Assembly: GCA_033794685.1 (NCBI GenBank)
Contig: JARAYZ010000002.1
DNA: 64,000 nt
Strand: one strand, 5' to 3'
DNA from: Lentzea sp033794685
GTDB taxonomy: Bacteria; Actinomycetota; Actinomycetes; Mycobacteriales; Pseudonocardiaceae
Shown here piece by piece: positions 48,245 through 56,703 of this stretch. Every line of letters starts with the position of its first letter. The stretch's first letter is position 1. The notes beneath the pieces were generated by a model, which saw only the letters and a program-made list of their open reading frames with translations, made no database searches and was not told the origin of the DNA. Both the position numbers and the translations under genes were made by a program.

Positions 48245-49501
48245 TCACAGCCGGCCCAGGTCGTAGCGGGCCACCCGCCGGCCGAGCGCGGCGGCGGCCT
48301 CGTCGGAGAACCGGAAGTGGACGCCGGCCAGCACACGGGCGTCGACGTTCTCGCGGGTGAGCGCGGCCCACGTCGTTCCGCGCCGGTAGTCGCGGGTCAG
48401 GATCGTGCCGTCGCCGCGCGGGAACGTGATCGAGAACGCCATCGGGGTGCTCGGCCCGACGAGCTGGGTGAGCACCTGCTCCGCGGCGCCGGCGGTGGCC
48501 GCGTGGCCGCTCGGGTACTCGGGATGCGGTGGCGTCAGCAGGTTCGGGGTCCACGCGGGGTCGGGTTTCGTGCGGGGGTCGCCGTCGGTGTCCGCGGCCC
48601 GGATGGCCGTGACCGGCCGCCAGCGCAGGTGGGTGTACTTGGAGTCGAACACCGCGATGCTGGTGTCGACGATGACCGCGCCGAGCGCCGCCAGCAGCCG
48701 CACCCTGTCCCGGCGAGGCCTGGCCTGGTCGGCGGCCAGCAGGCGCAGCACCGGCGTGTACTGCGACATGGGGTCGAGCCACGCCAGCACGTCCTGCTCC
48801 TCGGTCCGCTCGGAGACCTGGCCGCCGAGGCGGTGCAGTTCGTCGAGGTCCCTGCGGTACTCCGCCGTGCCGAGGACGGGCGGAGCGCCCAGCCGGAACC
48901 GGTTCCCCCTGCCGAGCAGGAACGGGCGCGCGCGGCCGTATCCGGCGCCGACCACCCTGGTCGCCCCCGGCGTGAGCCGGTAGATCCCCGGCGCCTCGGG
49001 CGGCAGCGTGAACGGCGCGTTCACCGACTCGATGTCGAGGCCGTCCCCCACGCGCGCCGCGACCCTGGCCGCGGCGGACGCGCGGCCGGCGGCCGTTCCC
49101 GCGTCCCTGGCGGGGCCTGCGGGCAGGGTGGCCAGCGACCCGGCCAGCACGGCGTCCAGCCTGGCCTTCTGGTCGGGGATCAGCGCTGTCAGCACACCGT
49201 GAACGGCGCTCGCCACGGCGGCGTCCTCGAACACCGCGCGTTGCCACCCGGCACGTCCTCCGCCCAGTGCGTCCAGCGCGGCGCCCCAGCTCATCGCCCA
49301 GGTCCGTTCGGGGAGTCCGGCGCCGGGCGACGACATCATCGTCGCGATCATCTCGCCGAACCACGGGCCGACGAGATCCGTGCGGGAACCGTTCTGGGCC
49401 AAGGCTTCCGCCGGGAGGACCGCGAGGCTCGCGGCTCCGGCCGTCATGGCCAGCAGGCGGCGACGGGAGAGTCCGGCGGTGAAGGGGGATCCTGACGTCA
49501 T
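48245..49501 (-). CDS. Tat-exported vanadium-dependent haloperoxidase-type protein
   Basis: This 418-aa protein has a twin-arginine leader (LSRRRLLAMTAGAASLAVLP, residues about 10-29). The mature part is all-helical with PAP2/vanadium haloperoxidase blocks: KYTHLRWRPVTAIR near 292, HPEYPSGHAATAGAAEQVL near 325 and AGVHFRFSDEAAAALGRRVA near 392, which supply vanadate-binding Lys/Arg/Ser/His residues. The family oxidises halides with H2O2 or acts as a phosphatase; which applies cannot be told. It lies between the HAF-repeat gene (29 bp) and the TioN-like gene (28 bp), all on the minus strand. A halogenating or oxidative step outside the membrane is possible but unproven. Confidence 0.85.
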   Translation of the reverse strand: MTSGSPFTAGLSRRRLLAMTAGAASLAVLPAEALAQNGSRTDLVGPWFGEMIATMMSSPGAGLPERTWAMSWGAALDALGGGRAGWQRAVFEDAAVASAVHGVLTALIPDQKARLDAVLAGSLATLPAGPARDAGTAAGRASAAARVAARVGDGLDIESVNAPFTLPPEAPGIYRLTPGATRVVGAGYGRARPFLLGRGNRFRLGAPPVLGTAEYRRDLDELHRLGGQVSERTEEQDVLAWLDPMSQYTPVLRLLAADQARPRRDRVRLLAALGAVIVDTSIAVFDSKYTHLRWRPVTAIRAADTDGDPRTKPDPAWTPNLLTPPHPEYPSGHAATAGAAEQVLTQLVGPSTPMAFSITFPRGDGTILTRDYRRGTTWAALTRENVDARVLAGVHFRFSDEAAAALGRRVARYDLGRL

Positions 49502-49529
49502 TGGCGCGCCTTTCCTCTGGGTTCGTGGT

Positions 49530-51842
49530 TCACAGCAGGCGCGCGAGGGCCGTCTGGTCGACCTTGCCCGCGTTGGTCAGGGGCAACTCGTCGAGGGCGA
49601 TGATCCGCGTGGGGACCATGTACGTCGGCAGGATCGCCTGCAGGGCACGGACGACCTCCTGTTTCGGCAGCCGTCCCGCCACCGGGACGTAGAAGGCGGC
49701 GAGCGTGCGCCCTCCCGGTCCGCGTGGTGCCACCACGGCCGCCGCCCGGATCCCCTGGCACTGCAGCAAAGCGCTGCGCACCTCGCCCAGTTCGATCCGG
49801 TAGCCGTTCACCTTGACCTGGTCGTCGAGGCGGCCGAGGAACTCGAGGTCGCCGGCCGGCAGCCAGCGGGCGCGGTCACCGGTGCGGTACATGTGCTCGC
49901 CGGGCCGCACCGCCCACGGGTCGGGCAGGAAGCTGGCGGCCGTGCGGCGGGGGGCGTTGGCGTAGCCCACAGCGACGCACTCGCCGGCGATGTACAGGTC
50001 GCCCTCGACGCCGAGGGGACACGGCCGCAGGTGGCCGTCGAGCACGTAGTAACGGGCGTTCTGCATCGGCTTGCCGTACGGGATGCTCGGCCACGCGGGG
50101 TCGACGTCGCCCACCCGGTAGTGGTTCGACCAGACGGTGCACTCGGTGGCTCCGCCCAGCGCCACCACCTCGGCGGCGGGGAAGGCGGCGCGGATCTGGT
50201 CCGGCAGCGGCACCGGGACCCAGTCGCCGCTGAGCAACACCAGGCGCAAGGTGTCCCGCCCGGCGGGTTCGCGGGCCTGCACGTACGGCATGAGCATGGC
50301 CAGCGCGGCGGGAGCGGAGTCCCAGATGGTGATGTCCTCCTGCTCCAGCAGGTCCACCACGCCGTCCGGCTCGGCCAGGTCCGCCGCCGGCACCGGCCGC
50401 ACGGACGCGCCCGCCGCCAGCACGCCGAAGATGTCGTACACCGAGAGGTCGAAGCAGAACGACGTGACGAAGAGGATCCGGTCGTCCGGCCCGACCCGGT
50501 AGGTGCGGTTGAGCCAGTCGATCAGGTTCACCACCGAGCGATGGGTGACGACGACCCCTTTGGGCGCGCCGGTCGAACCGGACGTGAAGATCGTGTAGGC
50601 GACGTCCCCCGCCACCGGGCCCGCCGGCAGCGGTCCGGTGGGGCGCAGGCCGATGTGGTGCCCGGTCCAGAGCGGCTCGCGGTTCGCGCGGTCACCCGGT
50701 CGTGCCACGCGGATCACCGCTTCGTACCGCTGCGCGAGCTCGTCGGCGAACGCCCCCGCGTCCCGCCGGCGGACGCTGACGCCCGCCACCCCGGGCAGCA
50801 GTTCGGGCAGTCGTTCGAGGAACCGCGGCGACACCCGGACTCCGGCGGTGTCACCGGAATCGGGGTCGACGAGGTCAGCGAGCACGATCACGCCGTCGTC
50901 GGTGAGCAGTCCGAGCAGCGACTCCAGCACGCCGATCAGGTGGTCGAGGTCCGGCAGGAACTGCACGGTGCTGGCGAGCACGACGGCGTCGAACGGGCCA
51001 CTCACCTGATCGGCGACCTCGTGCGCGAAGCACACCGCGCCCTCGACCCCGGCGAAGGCCCGGCTCCGGTCCACCGAGACGGGGGACGGATCGACGGCGA
51101 CGTACCGGGAAGCGTGCGGTGCCAAGGCTTCGACGATCAGGCCGGACCCGCACCCGATCTCCAGAATCGCCGGTCGGTGCACCGGCGAGGCGGCCAGGAC
51201 GCTCGCGACCACGTGGTCGCGGTAGCGCAGGACGTCCTGTTCGCCGACCGTCTGCCGGCCGCGGCGCACGTTGAACCCGGCGGCCTCGACCGGGTCGTCG
51301 GAGCTTGCCAGGAAGTCGAAGAAGTCCGCCACCTGGTCGCGCTTGAGGGTCGCCGACCAGGAGAACTCCTCGGCGATGTCGGGACAGAACACGTGCCGCA
51401 GCGACTCCACGTCCCACCGGAGCTCCTGCACGGCGCGCAGGTGGGCGCGGCCGGTCAGCACGGCGGTCACCGCGAGCTGGTCGAGCAGGCCGATCGCCCG
51501 GCGGGCCGGCCACGACGGATCGATCGGCACGTAGGCCGCGCCGCACTTGAGCACGGCCAGCAGCCCGACGAGCGACGACACGTCACGTTCGCCGTACAGG
51601 GCGACGGTGCTGCCCCTGCCGATGCCGAGCTCCCGCATCAGCCAGGCCAGCTGGTTGGCCCGGCGGTCGAGCTCGGCGTGCGTGACGACCTCGCCGCCCG
51701 CCGCGACGATCGCCGGGCGGTCCGGGTACGTCCCGGCGGCCTCGGCGAGCAGGTCCGGGATGGTGACGTCGCGGAACGGCCTGGCCGTCTCGTTCCACCT
51801 GCTCCAGGGGGCGGCCTGCGCGGCGAAGGGCACGGTGGTCAT
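49530..51842 (-). CDS. TioN-like adenylation domain interrupted by a methyltransferase (A2/A3 site)
   Basis: This 770-aa stand-alone A domain is split early. A1-A2 lie at residues 1-150 (LLAVLKCGAAYVPIDPSWP). A SAM methyltransferase (ILEIGCGSGLIVEAL near 226, VDPSPVSVDRS) fills about 150-390, and the A domain resumes with A3 TSGSTGAPKG near 415, A8 GRLDDQVKVNGYRIELGEV near 670 and A10 AGKVDQ near 758 with the Lys kept. The thiocoraline enzyme TioN has this same A2/A3 interruption and activates and S-methylates cysteine. Here the pocket reads DLYDLSLVWK, close to Cys codes. It overlaps the free PCP gene by four bases. It should supply S-methyl-cysteine (or similar) on that carrier, possibly to the first module, whose A domain is dead (inference). 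Confidence 0.88.
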   Translation of the reverse strand: MTTVPFAAQAAPWSRWNETARPFRDVTIPDLLAEAAGTYPDRPAIVAAGGEVVTHAELDRRANQLAWLMRELGIGRGSTVALYGERDVSSLVGLLAVLKCGAAYVPIDPSWPARRAIGLLDQLAVTAVLTGRAHLRAVQELRWDVESLRHVFCPDIAEEFSWSATLKRDQVADFFDFLASSDDPVEAAGFNVRRGRQTVGEQDVLRYRDHVVASVLAASPVHRPAILEIGCGSGLIVEALAPHASRYVAVDPSPVSVDRSRAFAGVEGAVCFAHEVADQVSGPFDAVVLASTVQFLPDLDHLIGVLESLLGLLTDDGVIVLADLVDPDSGDTAGVRVSPRFLERLPELLPGVAGVSVRRRDAGAFADELAQRYEAVIRVARPGDRANREPLWTGHHIGLRPTGPLPAGPVAGDVAYTIFTSGSTGAPKGVVVTHRSVVNLIDWLNRTYRVGPDDRILFVTSFCFDLSVYDIFGVLAAGASVRPVPAADLAEPDGVVDLLEQEDITIWDSAPAALAMLMPYVQAREPAGRDTLRLVLLSGDWVPVPLPDQIRAAFPAAEVVALGGATECTVWSNHYRVGDVDPAWPSIPYGKPMQNARYYVLDGHLRPCPLGVEGDLYIAGECVAVGYANAPRRTAASFLPDPWAVRPGEHMYRTGDRARWLPAGDLEFLGRLDDQVKVNGYRIELGEVRSALLQCQGIRAAAVVAPRGPGGRTLAAFYVPVAGRLPKQEVVRALQAILPTYMVPTRIIALDELPLTNAGKVDQTALARLL

Positions 51843-52138
51843 CGGGTCAGCGCTCCGAAGGCTCCGGTGGCCGAGAGCGCGTCGGTCAGCTCGTTCACCG
51901 TCGGGTGGTCGAAGAACAGCCGCAGCGACAGGCGCGTGCCGGCCAGTTTCGCGAGGTTGGCCATGATCCCGGCGATCAGCACGGAATGCCCGCCGAGATC
52001 GAAGAAGTCGTCGTCGTCGCCGAAACGATCGTGTTCCAGCGCCTCGGCCCACTCGGCCCGCACCCTGGCGCACAGCAGCGCGCGGTCCAGGCCGTCGTGG
52101 TCCGGGCTCGCCGTCCCGGCCGGTCCGATCTCGTTCAC
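51839..52138 (-). CDS. Free carrier protein (PCP) paired with the TioN-like enzyme
   Basis: This 99-aa carrier protein has the phosphopantetheine site DFFDLGGHSVLIAGIM near residue 45. The start is GTG 52138 behind AGAGGA. Its stop overlaps the ATG of the interrupted A-domain gene (ATGA), so they are coupled. It most likely receives the aminoacyl group activated and methylated by that enzyme and passes it to the NRPS line or a release enzyme. Confidence 0.88.
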   Translation of the reverse strand: MNEIGPAGTASPDHDGLDRALLCARVRAEWAEALEHDRFGDDDDFFDLGGHSVLIAGIMANLAKLAGTRLSLRLFFDHPTVNELTDALSATGAFGALTR

Positions 52139-52334
52139 GCGAGTCCTCTCCCGGTGCTCCGCGTCCGCACGCGGCTGGTCGCCGACATTCCGCGATCTCC
52201 TGGTCGAAGCCGGGCTCTGGGGCCCCGTCGGGAAGCCAAGTCTCAGCGGGACGGTCCGCGGCCGTCCACGGATCTTTCAGAGGTCAGTCAGGGTCTGCGG
52301 CGGTGAGCCGGAAGCGTTGGTATCCCTCAGTTCC
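52139..52334. promoter_or_regulatory. Divergent promoter region, PCP/TioN-like versus thioesterase
   Basis: This 196-bp gap lies between divergent genes. Around 52278-52310 it has GGATCTTTCAGAGGT, then CAGGGTCTG, which loosely follows the shared element at 43574-43618 (GAATCTTTCGCGGTT, GGTGTCTTT). It may be a weaker third copy; the match is partial. Confidence 0.3.
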
Positions 52335-53090
52335 ATGGGAACGAACACGAAAGGCCGCTGGTTCGTCGACGTCTCCGGCGGCGGGAGCGCCGGGTGCGTC
52401 CTGTACGCCTTTCCGCACGCAGGCGGCGGCTCGACCTCGGTGCGGCGCGTGTGCGTCGAGCTCGGGGGCGCCTTCGACACGTTCAGCGTGCGCCTCCCAG
52501 GGCGGGAGTCGCGGTTCGGCGAACCGGCGGAGACCGTCATGCCCGAGCTCGCCGACAAGCTCGTCAAGGAGGTGCTGCGCCACGCCGAAGGGCGGAAGGT
52601 GGTGCTGTACGGCCACTGCTCCGGCTCGGTGATCGCGTACGAGGTGGCCAGGCGGATGGATGCCGCGCAGGTGCGGGGACTGGCCATCTCCTCGTACCGG
52701 GCGCCCGGCGTCGTCCGCCGTGAGCCGACCTGGCAGCTGCCGAGGCAGGACTTCTTCCGGCAGGTCGTGGCCGACGGGTACCTGCCGCCGGAGATCCTCG
52801 CCGACAAGGAGTGGCTCGACATCGTCGAACCCGCCATGCGCGCGGACTACGAGCTCATCGAGACCCGCGAGCTGGAGCTGTTCGCGAGCGGAGAGGTCGA
52901 GCGGATCTCCGCCCCGACGGTGGCCGTGTTCGGCCGCGACGATCACAGCATCGACCCCGTGCACATCGAGGCCTGGTCGGCCTACACCACGGGACCGTTC
53001 CGCGTCGTGCCGCTGCCCGGCGGCCACGACCTGCCCGGCAGCCACCCCGCGGAGCTGGCGGCGGCGATCAGCAGGGGCCTGGGCCGCTGA
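52335..53090 (+). CDS. Type II thioesterase with Cys at the nucleophile position
   Basis: This 251-aa NRPS-type thioesterase (alpha/beta hydrolase) has LYAFPHAGGGSTSVRRV near residue 23, LPGRESRF near 51, the nucleophile elbow as YGHCSGSVIAYEV near 91, Asp in VFGRDDHSIDP near 196 and His in PGGHDLPGSHP near 229. In the GxSxG motif the third residue is Cys, not Ser (G-H-C-S-G). Cys-type thioesterases favour transfer to amines or ring closure over hydrolysis. It may release beta-hydroxylated tryptophan from the A-PCP carrier or shuttle the S-methylated residue between carriers. It diverges from the PCP/TioN-like pair and converges with the tryptophan dioxygenase. The start is ATG 52335. Confidence 0.85.
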   Translation: MGTNTKGRWFVDVSGGGSAGCVLYAFPHAGGGSTSVRRVCVELGGAFDTFSVRLPGRESRFGEPAETVMPELADKLVKEVLRHAEGRKVVLYGHCSGSVIAYEVARRMDAAQVRGLAISSYRAPGVVRREPTWQLPRQDFFRQVVADGYLPPEILADKEWLDIVEPAMRADYELIETRELELFASGEVERISAPTVAVFGRDDHSIDPVHIEAWSAYTTGPFRVVPLPGGHDLPGSHPAELAAAISRGLGR

Positions 53091-53116
53091 CCCGCTCCAC
53101 TGTGGACAGATGGAGA

Positions 53117-53156
53117 CCGGCCGGTGCCCCGACCTCGCTGTCGGGACACCGGCCGG
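53117..53156. terminator. Hairpin terminator between thioesterase and TDO
   Basis: CCGGCCGGTGCCCCGAC (53117-53133) pairs with GTCGGGACACCGGCCGG (53140-53156) with one mismatch around a six-base loop. The two flanking genes converge on it. Confidence 0.8.
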
Positions 53157-53181
53157 CGGACCGAGGGGCCGGCCTTCGCGG

Positions 53182-53877
53182 TCAGCCTTCGTGCAGCTGG
53201 CCCCGGAGCCTGCGCAGCTCGGCGAACGGCCTGGTGATCCGGCGGGCCAGGAAGTCGGCGCCGCTCGTACCGCCGGTGCCCTCCTGGCCTCCGACCATCT
53301 TCGACATCAGGGCCAGGTGCGCGACCTTCCAGTGCCAGTAGCCGTTCCCGATTTCCAGCAACGCCTCGGCGATGCGGTGCAGAACTCCGGCGCCCACACC
53401 CTGACGACACACGTCCGAAATCGAGTAACCGTGATATTCGGCCGCCGCGACGAGTGCCTGGTACAGGCCGCCCGAATTCTCGTCGTTGCCGAGCAGCGGT
53501 GTCAGCTGGCGGAACTGCGTCGACTGGGCACCACTGGCCGTGCCCAGATATCGGCGGAACTCCGCGAAATGGCGCATCGGCAGCTTTTCCAGGGCGAGCA
53601 GCTGACCGTGCAGGACCCGGAGGATCTCCCCCGTCCGCAGCAGGAATTCGGCGCTCAACTCCAGGTCGCTGACGTCGCACGGCGGTGTCATCGCCTCCGC
53701 GGCGGCGGTCAGATCAGTGCCCATCTGCTTCAGCCACAGTTCGCAGGACTGGTGCGTGATGATGAAGAACTGCTCGGCGAGAACCACCGCCCGGTCGGCC
53801 GTCGCCGGTATCCGCGGTTCCTGCAACGAGAGCAGGTCTTCCATCCGCAGGTAGTCCGCATACGTCAGAGCGCTCAA
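53182..53877 (-). CDS. Tryptophan 2,3-dioxygenase
   Basis: This 231-aa heme dioxygenase opens the indole ring of tryptophan to N-formylkynurenine. Family blocks are LTYADYLRMEDLLSLQEP at the N-terminus, AEQFFIITHQSCELWLKQMG near 35 (substrate-site residues), TGEILRVLHGQLLALEKLP near 77, FAEFRRYLGTASGAQSTQFR near 99, and the heme-proximal His within GYWHWKVAHLALMSKMVG near 180. It is somewhat shorter than human or Xanthomonas TDO, as is normal for actinomycete forms. The start is TTG with GAGGAAG eight bases before it. The same enzyme (TioF and relatives) makes the kynurenine intermediate of quinoline/quinoxaline chromophores, which supports that chromophore type here. Confidence 0.93.
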   Translation of the reverse strand: MSALTYADYLRMEDLLSLQEPRIPATADRAVVLAEQFFIITHQSCELWLKQMGTDLTAAAEAMTPPCDVSDLELSAEFLLRTGEILRVLHGQLLALEKLPMRHFAEFRRYLGTASGAQSTQFRQLTPLLGNDENSGGLYQALVAAAEYHGYSISDVCRQGVGAGVLHRIAEALLEIGNGYWHWKVAHLALMSKMVGGQEGTGGTSGADFLARRITRPFAELRRLRGQLHEG

Positions 53878-54168
53878 GGCGTCACTTCCTCACAGACGGC
53901 CACACCGGTGCCCACGCCCAGAGCATGCCCCGCGCCATGGACGACGACCTGCAATCTTTCGCTTCTCATTCAAAGGAAGGATCCGGACAGGAGCCGGCAA
54001 CAGAGCACAGTTTCCAGCACGGCGACACCCCCACCTTTCGAGTGAGTCCGATCGCGGCAGTCCTTTCCGCCGATCGCGGCATTGACGTGAACTCGCCGAC
54101 TTTCCGGCGAAACGACCCATGTCCGAAATGCGAGGATACGAGCGCGTGGCAGCGCGATCCCACCGAAC

Positions 54169-54435
54169 TCACGTTGATGAGCAATGTCCGAATTGGGCGA
54201 ATCCAAGTGCGGACTTGGTGATGAAAACAAGACCTGTCACGAACACGGACAGACCGGTCGACACGGGTCCACCTAGCACAAAGGCCGCAACAAACCCGAT
54301 CGACAGCAGGGCGCCGACCACGTCGTCCCGCCCAGCCCCGAGCGAAGGCTCGGACACCGAGCCAAACCTGGCACACCCTGCGAGAACATCGTCCGAACAT
54401 GGCCGCGCCGGACCGCCGGCCAAAGCCGTCCACAT
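54169..54435 (-). CDS. Possible small membrane protein
   Basis: An 88-aa frame with two hydrophobic segments (ALLSIGFVAAFVLGGPVSTG and LSVFVTGLVFITKSALGFA) after a soluble start. Codon third positions are fairly G+C-rich, as in real genes nearby, but there is no clear ribosome site before the ATG and I do not recognise the family. It would follow, on the same strand, nothing obvious. Confidence 0.3.
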   Translation of the reverse strand: MWTALAGGPARPCSDDVLAGCARFGSVSEPSLGAGRDDVVGALLSIGFVAAFVLGGPVSTGLSVFVTGLVFITKSALGFAQFGHCSST

Positions 54436-54621
54436 TCACAGAACCACTACGTCGACGCACGTCGTAAAGACTTCACATACCGCTGGTAGACAACGCGCAC
54501 GGGTGTTGCGGGTTTCTGCCGAACTTCTTTCAGCCCGGTGGAAACCCTGTAGGTCAATCACAACCATGGATGCCAGGATGTGGAAGAAGCGCGTATGCTT
54601 CCAGTGGGGAGGGGGAGAGCC

Positions 54622-54792
54622 ATGTCGCCTATGGCGCAGGTCGGCTTCATCAATGCGTTGAACGCGATCCCTGTTGCACATGAGCGCTCGCGGATCCTAC
54701 CAGATCCACCACCTCGCACGACCGGCAAATCGACGGCGGTTTCCGCCGCCCTCTACAGGGGAGAGGAAGTCGATCACCATCGACAAGAATGA
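54622..54792 (+). CDS. Possible short leader-type ORF before the regulator
   Basis: A 56-aa frame starting MSPMAQVGFINALNAIPVAH is preceded by an exceptionally purine-rich site (GGGGAGGGGGAGAGCC before ATG), which argues for translation. No family is recognised. It ends 55 bp before the winged-helix regulator, so it could be a leader or an upstream regulatory ORF. Confidence 0.3.
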   Translation: MSPMAQVGFINALNAIPVAHERSRILPDPPPRTTGKSTAVSAALYRGEEVDHHRQE

Positions 54793-54847
54793 GAACCTGC
54801 TCACCACAATATCGACGTGATTCACCAACTGGGGATGGAGGATTACT

Positions 54848-55348
54848 GTGGGGAGTCGGAACACCGACGTAATCTTCGTGAGGTGGCCAATTCAGGCAGA
54901 TCTGAGAAACCGCTGCCAACAGGAAGGTTTACCCAGATTACTCGTCGTCGAAGGCGGGGTGAGACCACCGGTCAGCAGCGACCCCACTGAGGACTGGGTC
55001 CGTCCGCCGATTTCCAAAGACGACCTGGAGGCCAGGGTAAAAGCTCTCCAAAGCCGATTCGACAGCCGCCGGGTGCCCATGCTCGACTCCTCCGGAACAC
55101 TCAGTTTCGGCAGTCAGTTCGTCACCATCTCGACCACGCAGACAGAACTCATGACCCTTCTCGTCGACAAGTTCCGCGAAGTGGTCTATCGCAACGAGTT
55201 CACTCACTGCCTCGCCCTGAGAGCGCCGACGACGAGAAACTCGCTCGACCTGCACATCATGCGCCTTCGCCGTCGGCTCGTCCCCATCGACCTCTCCATC
55301 CGGACCGTGTGGGGACGCGGTTACATGCTCGAAGCGACCGACTGCTGA
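54848..55348 (+). CDS. Winged-helix (OmpR/PhoB-type) transcriptional regulator, no receiver domain
   Basis: This 166-aa protein ends in an OmpR-type winged helix (about residues 85-165): the FVTISTTQTELMTLLVDKFR core, a recognition region LDLHIMRLRRRL and the wing IRTVWGRGYMLEA. The first 80 residues are not a response-regulator receiver, so it lacks the usual phosphorylated Asp. The start is GTG 54848 with GGAGG six bases before it. It is the only orphan regulator inside the biosynthetic part of the cluster and precedes the P450 gene by 158 bp on the same strand, so it is a candidate pathway activator. Its binding sites are not known; the repeated promoter element is one candidate. Confidence 0.75.
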   Translation: MGSRNTDVIFVRWPIQADLRNRCQQEGLPRLLVVEGGVRPPVSSDPTEDWVRPPISKDDLEARVKALQSRFDSRRVPMLDSSGTLSFGSQFVTISTTQTELMTLLVDKFREVVYRNEFTHCLALRAPTTRNSLDLHIMRLRRRLVPIDLSIRTVWGRGYMLEATDC

Positions 55349-55506
55349 GAGGACGCCGGAGTCGATCCGGCACCCTCCCGCAGCCGTCCGCGCATCGCGT
55401 GCCGGGCCGGCCCGCACTGTCGCTCACCTCGCGACAGGAGCGTGCCGGCGGGCGCGCGAACGGCGCGCACCCGGCCACCACCGTGACGACGCAGGGATGA
55501 TGCGGC

Positions 55507-56694
55507 ATGAACGCACGGACCCGACTGGATCTGACCGATCCCGCCACCTTCGTCCGGAACGACCCGCACGCGTTCTGGCAGGACGTCCGGCGGTCCGAAC
55601 CCGTCTACTGGCACGACGGCGATCCCGGGTTCTGGGTCGTCGCACGGCACGCGGACGTGCTGGCCTGCTACACCGACGCGAGGACGCTCGGCTCCGCGCG
55701 CGGAACCGTCCTGGACGTGCTGCTGAACGGCGGGGATTCCGCCGGTGGGAAGATGCTCGCGGTCACCGACCGCCCGAGGCACCGCGACCTGCGCAACCTC
55801 GTCCAGCGCGCCTTCTCCCCCCGCGTCCTCGGCGTGGTCGAGCACAACGTCCGGCAGCGCACCGAGCGCCTGGTCCGCGACGTCGTCGAGATGGGCAGGT
55901 TCGACTTCGCCGCCGAGGTCGCCGAGCACATCCCGATGAACACCATCTGCGACCTGCTCTCGGTCCCCGAACAGGACCGCGCCCAGGTGCTCGCCTGGAA
56001 CAAGCTGGCACTGTCCACTGAGGACGCCGACGCGGATCCGCTCGACTCGCTGGAGGCCCGCAACGAGATCGTCGGCTACTTCATGGACCTCGGCCGGCAC
56101 CGCAGGGACAACCCCGGCGACGACGTCGTCAGCATGATCGCGACCACACCGGCCGGCGACGGACTGCTCACCCTGGAAGAGGTCGCGCTCAACTGCTACA
56201 GCCTGATCCTCGGCGGCGACGAGTCCTCGCGAGTCTCGGCGATCTGCGCGGTGAAGACGCTCGCCGAGAACCAGGACCAGTGGCGGGCGTGGCGTGACGG
56301 CTCAGTCGACCCGCAGCCCGCCGTCGAGGAGGTGCTGCGGTGGGCGACCCCCGCGATGCACTTCGCGCGCACCGCGATCGCGGACACCACGATCGGCGGG
56401 CACCGGGTGCGCGCGGGCGACATCGTGACGATGTGGAACATCTCCGCCAACGACGACGAGGACGTGTTCACCGAGCCGCGCCGGTTCGACCTGTCCCGCT
56501 GGCCGAACCGGCAGGTCTCACTCGGCCACGGTCAGCACTTCTGCGCCGGCGCGTTCCTCGGCCGGATGGAGCTGCGCGTCCTGCTGGGCGCGCTGGCCGA
56601 GTCGGTCACCGACATCCAGCTGACCGGCACGCCCACGCCGATCTACTCGAACTTCCTGCAGGGCCACAGCACCCTCCCGGTCGCCTTCGCCTGA
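55507..56694 (+). CDS. Cytochrome P450, probable beta-hydroxylase of carrier-bound amino acid
   Basis: This 395-aa P450 has the I-helix block LILGGDESSR near 235 (Ser where Thr is usual), an ExxR motif at EEVLR near 276, and heme ligand LGHGQHFCAGAFLGRMELR near 340. The sequence style matches the P450s that hydroxylate amino acids tethered to a PCP (aminocoumarin and TioI/quinoxaline types). It is convergent, nine bases apart, with an A-PCP didomain gene that would tether its substrate. Beta-hydroxylation of PCP-bound tryptophan, the first step to 3-hydroxyquinaldic or quinoxaline acid, is the most likely reaction (inference from context). Confidence 0.9.
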   Translation: MNARTRLDLTDPATFVRNDPHAFWQDVRRSEPVYWHDGDPGFWVVARHADVLACYTDARTLGSARGTVLDVLLNGGDSAGGKMLAVTDRPRHRDLRNLVQRAFSPRVLGVVEHNVRQRTERLVRDVVEMGRFDFAAEVAEHIPMNTICDLLSVPEQDRAQVLAWNKLALSTEDADADPLDSLEARNEIVGYFMDLGRHRRDNPGDDVVSMIATTPAGDGLLTLEEVALNCYSLILGGDESSRVSAICAVKTLAENQDQWRAWRDGSVDPQPAVEEVLRWATPAMHFARTAIADTTIGGHRVRAGDIVTMWNISANDDEDVFTEPRRFDLSRWPNRQVSLGHGQHFCAGAFLGRMELRVLLGALAESVTDIQLTGTPTPIYSNFLQGHSTLPVAFA

Positions 56695-56703
56695 GCGGGC
56701 CGC

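Larger units (their letters stand above)
53878..54847. other. Long low-gene-density gap with two doubtful small ORFs
   Basis: About 970 bp, noticeably less G+C-rich than its surroundings, separate the tryptophan dioxygenase (minus) from the winged-helix regulator (plus). Apart from the two small reading frames listed separately I see no gene, RNA gene or strong hairpin. A regulator and divergent cluster transcripts flank it, so it may hold control sites. Confidence 0.5.

Noticed and set aside
49380..52334. Upstream extension of the 52335-53090 thioesterase into a 1236-aa protein
   Set aside because: The extension is antisense to the TioN-like gene and lacks family similarity; the thioesterase starts cleanly at ATG 52335.
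54119..54661. 180-aa plus-strand frame in the gap before the regulator
   Set aside because: No ribosome site, low-complexity composition and no recognisable fold; it overlaps a more protein-like frame on the other strand.
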